A stretch of DNA of 64,000 nt, taken from contig NC_031967.2 of NCBI RefSeq assembly GCF_001858045.2, forward strand, positions 19,055,208-19,119,207, given 5' to 3'. The notes under the pieces are model-generated. The model did no database searches. It saw only the letters and a program-made list of their open reading frames with translations, and had not been told where the DNA came from. Below, piece after piece: positions 57,042-64,000 of this stretch. Within the stretch, counting starts at the first letter, position 1. Each line of letters begins with the position of its first letter. The DNA is from Oreochromis niloticus (Eukaryota > Chordata > Actinopteri > Cichliformes > Cichlidae). Position numbers and translations under genes: made by a program.

Positions 57042-60000
57042 ATCTTAGGATCAGAATTAATAATCACAGTATCAATATATGGACTCACAAATTTCAGCAA
57101 AATCCTGAAGAGAGATTGCTGAAAGTATCAGAATGGACAAGAGGGGATGTAAAGTCGAAAGAAGTGGAAAAGTTTGAAAATATGATTGCTCCCGAAAAAC
57201 CTGACCATAAAAAAGAGCCCCAGCATTTTATTTGTTTCTATTATAACTGGCATTGCATATTAAACACATGGACAATTCTGTAATTAAAACATAGCAATCC
57301 AAGCAAAGCAAAAATACTGGCAACGTCCCTTTCATTGTTTCATTGTAGACTCTACAGGATTCCCTGCAAAAGTCTAAATCAGGCCTTAGTGTAACCAGAA
57401 AATATAGTAAGAATGACTTGCTTTTTTCATTTCATTCAGCCTGACATTTTTCTTTCATGACATATCAATTCCCAGAAACATACATACTCTCAACTACAAT
57501 GCAGTCTGTGTAAAAGAAGTGCTGATAGAGCAGTCTAGAGGAAAGAGAATGTAGAACAGCCACTGCAACTATCAGCTTTCTGATAGAAATGTTACCAAGA
57601 GCTCCGGCTAGATATCAGGTGCAGCAGTAATTCTGGCAGACCAACTGATCTAAATAACATCCCACAATATTTAAGGCTCAGCTGCACTGTATCTGCAAGC
57701 CAATTTGCAACCCACCTCCACCCCAGGTCTTCCTTTTATCCTGTCGAACTTGATCAGCACCACGTCTGTTGTTATTAAGGTGTGTTCTGTGCTGTAGTCT
57801 TGCTACTGAGCCTCAGAACAGAGCCAAAACACCAATCCGTAAGGACTCTGAAAAAAGCAATGCATAGTACATAGAGAGTTAAATGCAAGCAAAGCAGATA
57901 ATCTCACATTTAATTTGAGAAACAGAGACAAATCTGGAAAATAATGAGGTCTGTACGATGGTTTAAGAGAAGAGCGCCTACCCGCTGTCAGGATTTTCAG
58001 TTATGTGAGGTTTTGACTGCATGCATAACTGTGTTACTTTTCTGTAATGGTTCCCGACTGAGCGGCTGGTAAAACACATCAGATCCACCCAGCACATCGT
58101 CTCCCTGGGTGCTCGTCTCAAAAAAAAAAAGAAAAGAAAATGCAATAAATCTGTGGGGTAAAGGCCATGGTTCATCAGATGCCTCCCCACATGCTTTATA
58201 TCTCGTCCAAGTTTGTGTCCCTCCTCTAGTTACACCTCATTAAAGTAACAAGTTTACCCCTGGTGATCATGCGCACCGTCACACACCTAACCGTTAAGTT
58301 GAAACAAAAGAAATCATCTCACAACTTGTTTTGGCTGTGGACCCTCCTTAATTAACTACAATCATATGAATGTGGCATTTCAATGTGACTTAGATCATGT
58401 CTGCCTCTATTTCCCCCCCCATTGTGAATCGGGGCCTGAGGTGTGGAGGGAGCAATGATAATTATGATAAGTGATTTGTGCCCACTCATGCAACTCCTCG
58501 AGGTAAGCCTCTTTGATGTCCTTTGCTTAGCCGCCTCACTTATTTTCCTCTGCTAAGCTTGCATTCTCATAAAGACACCACTTACTGCTCTAATAGTGCT
58601 ACTTTTAATCTCAGGGGATTGGCCCTTTTTCTTTTCTTTCTTTTTAACCTGATTGGTGTTTTACTGTGAATTGGATTGTTTTAGGGGAAAAGCCACTTGT
58701 TCCAAACTCTGCAATTGAAGTTCAGTGTTTCAGTTTGTTTGACTGAAAGACGTGGAGGGTTTTTGGGGGGACAATGAGAGTAGCAGCAGCATCAGCCACC
58801 AGGTGTCCATTCTAATGGCTACACTCTGCCACCCAGCCCTTCACTTCTCCTCCTCAGTGTTAAAAAGAGGCTGGCGGGCATGCATTTGATATGTTAAAGG
58901 TAGATGGCTGAAGAGTGCTGACTTTGCATAGTACTCTAAAGATAGAGGAGGATATATGGAGGTAGAGGGAAAGGGAGGGGGAGGTGGTAAAGAGATGCTG
59001 AACTCTCCCTCTCGTCTCCTGGAAGCAGGCCAAGTGTGGGCCTTCAGAAGGCTTGTTAATGATGCAGTGTTGCCAAGTGGCAGATTTTTAAAAGCTGCTT
59101 GCCATAAATCTTGCTCTCCATCTGAGCGTACATGTCAGCACAGGCACTGACAGGTGCCATGTGGCGACAAGTGCCATCGTCAACACCCATCTCCCTCATA
59201 TAGCCCTCCCCCCCATCATCCCCTCCTCCCGGAGTATCACACAGTCCGGTGGCAAAGTATAAATAACACCTTGAGATACTGTGAGAGCGCTGGAACAGTG
59301 CAGAATTTGTCTCCAGGTCTTCTAATAATGAAAAGTTTTCGAAGTGTCCCTCAAATTTGGCACCAATTTCCTTCTCTGCTCAGGTGTCAGCGATGAGGTG
59401 TGTGCTGGAATGTAGTGAGCATGTTTGTCCGTACGAGCGCATGAATAATCCATCCGTGTTGTGTGCATGTGTATCCGAAAAAGAGCCCGAGGTACAACCA
59501 GTTCCTGCCCTCCTGGGAAAAACGATCAGGTTTGGGAGAGCCATCAAGTTTTGCAGTACACTGAGCAGCTCAGTCAATATTTCCACTGTTAGCGGGAGTG
59601 ACTCACACAGGTTTACTTTCTGGAGCGTTATATTTTAAGCTGGCAGGAAAGCTGATGTACCTTCTCGCCACAATACGCTTATTTTCTTGCCATTGTAATT
59701 TTGCAAGCACTATAACGACAGCTCATTTTATGTGGAAGAAAGTGAGCGTGTGATTCGCTCTACCACGTTTTCATTTTCAGCTCATTGCTGTGGATGTTTG
59801 GTCAGTCTTCAATAATAGATATATTTAAGGCAAAAACAGTCTTTAAATTTTCATGACTATAGAATGTTTTCACATGAAATCACAATCGATAAGGAATCAA
59901 ATACATGGGAATTCAAATCAGTGGAGTGATGTTGCTTTATGGGATGCTTGTAATGCCTAATGTTAGCCAGTGTTAATTGGTATTGTTGTGTCACCGACGC

Positions 60001-60944
60001 TACTAATCCCACTTCTTCACAGAAGCAACTTTGTGCTTCCTGTCATACAAATGCTGTACTTACAAAGGAATTATTTTTTAGTTCTGCTTACCATTTAGTC
60101 ATGTCCATTTAGTCAAGTCAATTTAATCCATTATACACATTTAAAACAACTGCATAAGCTACCGCAGCATTTTAGCTAGGTAAAAGGAGCGCTAATTTTA
60201 GCTCTGACTAGCTCAAAATAGCTCACTTACCTATGTTGTCTTAAAATACAGCCATCAGAATGGTTTATAACAGTCAAACGGTTTTTGTGGAACAATAAAT
60301 TCTCACCTGTTCAAGAACAGAGACCAAGAGGACACCTGGTGTAACTCAGTGCCAGCGCTAGCTAGCTAATAGCAACAAATGCTTGACAGTCATGGTTATA
60401 TGTTACTGTTTTATGGTATCCTTGATTTGAGAACAGATGCTGTCAAAATTCAAACACAAGACAAGTGAATCCAGATATTTAGCAGTTTAGTGTACCTTAT
60501 GAAAGCTATTAGCAGCAATAGTTCAGCAATAATTATAGCCTCCCTCCTGCTCAATTTAGCTAAACTGTGGAGGAAAAATAAAGAATGAATGATCTCATTT
60601 TTATCGAAGTATCTGGCTGTCTATGAATTTCTTTCCTTTTTTTAAAAACAAAACTTGTTTCCAAAGACAGTCAGAGGAATACTTCCTGAATAAGTGTTAT
60701 ATTTTTTCCGTTGCATATGGCACCCTCTGGGATCTGACCGTCTGTCTACCATTACTGCCAAAATGCACTCAAAAATAGATTTAGGACTTAATCTGGTCAC
60801 TGGTCAAGAAGTAAATGTAGAGCAGGTCTGTCTGTAAAATCACACTTTAATAGTTTTATATTTATATTCTGTATGGATAAAACAAATCTAATATGCAGAG
60901 GCACCTTTAAATCTGCCTCTGCTCTGAGCTAAACCAGCTGCGTT
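57042..60944. other. No gene recognised
   Basis: Long unique-looking stretch. An A-rich tract lies at 58119-58139 and C-rich patches at 58412-58421 and 59200-59225. Frames of 60-93 codons (57026, 59154, 59357) have no domains. The 58.4-59.6 kb part is richer in G and C than its neighbours. Confidence 0.45.
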
Positions 60945-61020
60945 CTGCTACTCACAGGCTTATGCTAAGCTAAAGTTACTGCCTCCTGGTTTCCCAAACA
61001 TGAGAGTGCATACTGTTGTA
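60945..61020 (+). repeat. Possible relic of a gctaagctaa-type teleost repeat
   Basis: aggcttatgctaagctaaag, then actgcctcctgg and catgagagtg, resemble successive phrases of a common fish repeat. Similar gctaagc phrases near 48600-49010 may be weaker relics. The match is short. Confidence 0.3.
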
Positions 61021-63568
61021 CTTTCAAGAAAGAATATAAGAAAATTTGCCAAAATTTTCACATAATGCAGTTTTGCTTGCAGTTAAGCTGTATTATTGAC
61101 TACAGGCAACTAAAGCTTCATTGCTAAGAAGTATTTGCTGTAATATTATATGCTCTGGCTCTAATTCTAATAGCAGGGTTTATATATGCAGTTCTTCCAA
61201 ACTGCATGCACTCTACACATTTAGTCTGGGGCATTAAAAGTATGTTAAAAGGGCATTTAACCATGCAACCAACCGCTTCCTCTGTAAATGAGAATGTAAA
61301 CCCGTGATAAGTGTTGGACAGTGTGGAGTTTTTGATAGAAAGGCAGCTGAGAAATGGCTCCTTTACCTCTTCCTCTCTCTCTCTCTCACTTTTGCTCTGA
61401 CTCTCTCTTCAATCTCTGTAATGCAGAGAAGAGCCCTGAGATCTTTTTTTTGTGCAGACACAAGCAAAAAGCTGCATTAAGAGGACAGAGGACATTGGAG
61501 AAGTAAGCTGATGAGGAAAATCAGGGAAGAAAAATGGGGAAGGATGTCTCCGCTTCACCTTTAGAAAGGAGAGTTCTGTAAATGCAGGCATAGGCTGCTC
61601 CCCTAATATAACGCAGTCTTAAACAGGCTATTAGAAACAGTAGTGAAATGCACTTCACTACTCGTTTTTTTAAGATTATAAATCCAGACAATCTGATTCC
61701 CAGGGAATCAAATAATGCTGCTTTGTCGTGCTTTGGCATTTCCCACATATGTGCATCCTTAGATGTCTTGGATTGGGAGCCTGGATCCTCTTGTTTACGT
61801 CAAAGTCGTAATGCCTAAAGTCTAATTTGAAAACCAGCATCGTCTGCGTATGAAATTTGGATCCAAAGACCGTTAATCAGGAGGCAGTGGCATTGTTCCT
61901 GATTGGGACTCATGTGTAGCAGTTAGTTTGTGCTTTTTTTTTTTTTCAATTTAGGTGCCAAAATTACATGGTTAGGTTGAAGGGTCCATCTTGTTTTGGA
62001 TTAAAAATATTAGTAATATTAACCCTGCACATAGCAAAATTATGCTTATGGCTACACAGTGGCAGAGACTTGTACAGTATCATTAATGTGGCTGCATTAA
62101 GGCATCAGCACAAAAGTAAGTATTTGCCGACCTGAGAAGAAGGACGGCCTCCTCTTTTGATTTTCTCCCATATCTGGAGGCTAGAAACTCTGGCATAAGA
62201 AAGCAATGCAATGCATATGGTAATAACACTATAAGGATGGTGGGTGTTTGTCTGTCAGTGTGTATGCATGAGTGTGGGTGCACATACTGTATGTACAAGT
62301 AGGCATATAGGTGAATCAGTATTTCTGAGTCACCCGCCCTGCCTTGTATTGTTGGGGGACGCGTGGGAGTGATTCACCATTGTGCCTCCGTATCTCTGTT
62401 GCCAGCTTGGCTGTCCCTTCACTGCTGATCTGTGAGATTTAGAATTGCTCCCAGAGTGCTTTTCTAATCTTTTCTCGTTCTCTTTTCAGGAGAAATGTAA
62501 CCTGCAGTCAGAGTATTTTCCTTTGGCGGCTTCATACATGTTTACTGGCTGTTTTTATTTTATTCTTTTCTTTTTAAGTTCAAGAGTAATGGATCGAGAT
62601 GTTCGTCCAGAGTATAAAAAGCGTTACGTTGTTTCTCTTTTTATTTCTGTTAAGCTCGCCACGAACTTCCTCCTATTCCTTCCGAACTTGATTTAAGAAA
62701 CGCAGTGAGGTGCTGTGTCAGATGTCAGTGCAGCAGATTTTTTTAATAAGCTTGTTAATTTCATTAAAACAGAGCTTGAGGGATTTCTGGGAAGAGGTGC
62801 TTGACATCTCACAAGCATCACAACCCTGGGCTTCAGTCTGCTCTGTAAGTGGTCTGCCAGCTCATAAAAAATACATTGGACAGTGGGCAGTCTGCTGATG
62901 AGAGGCACTTTCTTCTGTCTCTGTTTGCCTGACGTCCAATTAGCTTTGAGAAACAAGCTAACCCGTAGCTGCCATTTAGCCCAAACCACCAACAGCGCCT
63001 CCAAGATATCGAGACATGACATAATGAATGCAATCAACAATAATTAGGGGGAATGATGGGCTCTCACTTTGAGGCGTCATTAAGAAGGAAAGGCTGGTGC
63101 TGCACTGCCAGTGACCTCTACCTCCTTAAACACTCCCCGCCATCAGGAAAACGGACCTCCCGCTGTGTCATAATCTTTCATGTAAGACATTTCACAAAAC
63201 TAGGAGAGTCTTAAAGGGATGTAACACCACAATAAAAATACTACTAATGAAGCTGTTTTGCTAAAGTTGTTTGGATTAATTTCTTAAGCTTAATTAGAAT
63301 TATTTAAGAAGCACAGAGTTATTTAAGCTTGTAAGTCTACTTGAGCTTAGATAAGGTACAAAATAACGGAAACACTGAAACATACAGTATAAATGACAAC
63401 ATCTTATGAATTCCCTGTTATTGTGTTCTGAATCTGAATGCATAGTAAGCTTGATTTTGGGGAACATGTGGACTAAAAGTGGGTTTAAAGATGCTCGTTG
63501 TGACTTCTCAACTGTGCACAGTACGTCACAGATTTTTAATAGTGTGTGAAAGTTTATTCTTCACAATA
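61021..63568. other. No gene recognised; CT microsatellite
   Basis: A CT run lies at 61373-61387. The part 62700-63050 is of mixed composition, with aataattag and ccaattagc cores, and could be conserved non-coding DNA. The 115-codon minus frame at 62693-63040 has no domain. Confidence 0.45.
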
Positions 63569-63726
63569 CACTCAGTGGCCACTATGTTAGTTACACTTTT
63601 TCCAGTTTTAAAAGAAATATTTAGTCAGCCAATCAAAGTCCAGCAACTCAATTTACTAATGTTATCATGGTCAAGATGACTTAAACCAAGCATCAGAGTG
63701 ACTTTGAATGTGACATGGTTGTTGGT
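63569..63726 (+). mobile_element. Tc1-like transposon, family B, copy 2: 5' end only
   Basis: It begins cactcagtggccactatgtt directly after a TA at 63567-63568 and follows the family leader through agtcagccaatcaaagtcca and catggtcaagatgac to catggttgttgg. The same leader starts the copy at 17332. Family sequence stops abruptly at about 63726, where a different repeat begins. Confidence 0.7.
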
Positions 63727-64000
63727 AGTGGTGGGCGGATCAATCCAAATATCGATTGTATCGATACCAAGTGGGCATCGGTATCGGATCGATACTAGCC
63801 TGGTGAGATCGATTCTTTACTTTAAGTTAGGCTCTTGTTTGCAATGCTGTGGTTTCGGCAAAGACGAAAGAGCCAGGTCGCCGGACTCGCCGCTCCTGTG
63901 TCAGCGCAGAGCAGGCACACTTTGCTCACCCTCCCCCCTGTTGTGTTTAGATGTAGCGCCATCACGTGACGGGACTTAGACGCTTTGGGGGGGTTTACTG
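63727..64000 (+). mobile_element. gtgggcgga-type repeat, cut by the window end
   Basis: It begins agtggtgggcggatcaatcc and then runs through several overlapping atcgat / gtatcg phrases, characteristic of a dispersed teleost element possibly of hAT type. A GC-rich part follows from about 63850 (ccggactcgccgctcctgtg). It interrupts the Tc1-like copy just before it and is open at the window edge. A fragment of the same family is at 23879-23940. The superfamily is a guess. Confidence 0.55.

Noticed and set aside
61830..61860. Minus-strand Y-A-D-D followed by A-G, as in a reverse transcriptase active site
   Set aside because: Only four to six residues match, nothing else of the enzyme is readable on either side and a stop follows within ten codons. 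Chance is the better explanation.
1..64000. tRNA, rRNA, CRISPR arrays, bacterial-type operons and endogenous retroviral genes
   Set aside because: No cloverleaf with clear A and B boxes, no regularly spaced short repeats, no ribosomal sequence, and no LTR-bounded gag-pol-env order were seen on either strand.

Overview
The window looks like non-coding DNA from a ray-finned fish, most likely a percomorph and possibly a cichlid. The base composition is AT-rich and no long reading frame has a recognisable host protein. It carries dispersed repeats and transposon families that I know from teleost genomes. I see no bacterial or phage features: no operons, no RNA genes and no CRISPR array. I could not identify any intact protein-coding gene. 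Nearly every reading frame of 60-190 codons is a chance frame or lies inside a transposon relic. The window is probably intergenic or part of a very long intron.

Layout. 1-15 kb: fragments of two common teleost repeats, a 449-bp hAT deletion derivative with long inverted ends (1622-2070), a palindromic Penelope-like insertion with a 13-bp target duplication (3767-4013), a MITE-like element (4194-4751), a dead Tc1-like transposon (7575-8331), then quiet sequence. 15-28 kb: a long copy of the main dispersed repeat (15168-15722), a split Tc1-like element (17332-18608), smaller repeat copies, a Tigger/pogo-like element with another pogo-type fragment inside it (24966-25709) and a second member of the first Tc1 family (27240-27762). 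28-40 kb: a decayed tandem array (28200-28745), an internally deleted RTE/Rex3-like LINE (32115-33190) and a scrap of LINE reverse transcriptase (39080-39136). 40-48 kb: Tc1 remains, an unclassified inverted-repeat element with tandem palindromes (42667-43194), a Penelope-like element with a GIY-YIG remnant (43846-44838) and a long but ruined Tc1-like element (46945-48050). 48-64 kb: mostly unique sequence with a LINE reverse transcriptase fragment that is still open (56808-57041) and a Tc1 copy cut by another element at the right edge (63569-64000).

The elements do not cooperate as a system; each is a separate insertion with its own decay history. The most informative observations are structural: the hAT copy that kept only a start codon and a BED-type finger between its ends, the Penelope foldbacks with hammerhead-like cores, the tandem 21-bp palindromes at 42.7 kb, and three weak candidates for host exons (10797-10829, 45541-45602, 55029-55087). 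Family names rest on remembered similarity, not on a database search. I did not find a convincing new biological system.
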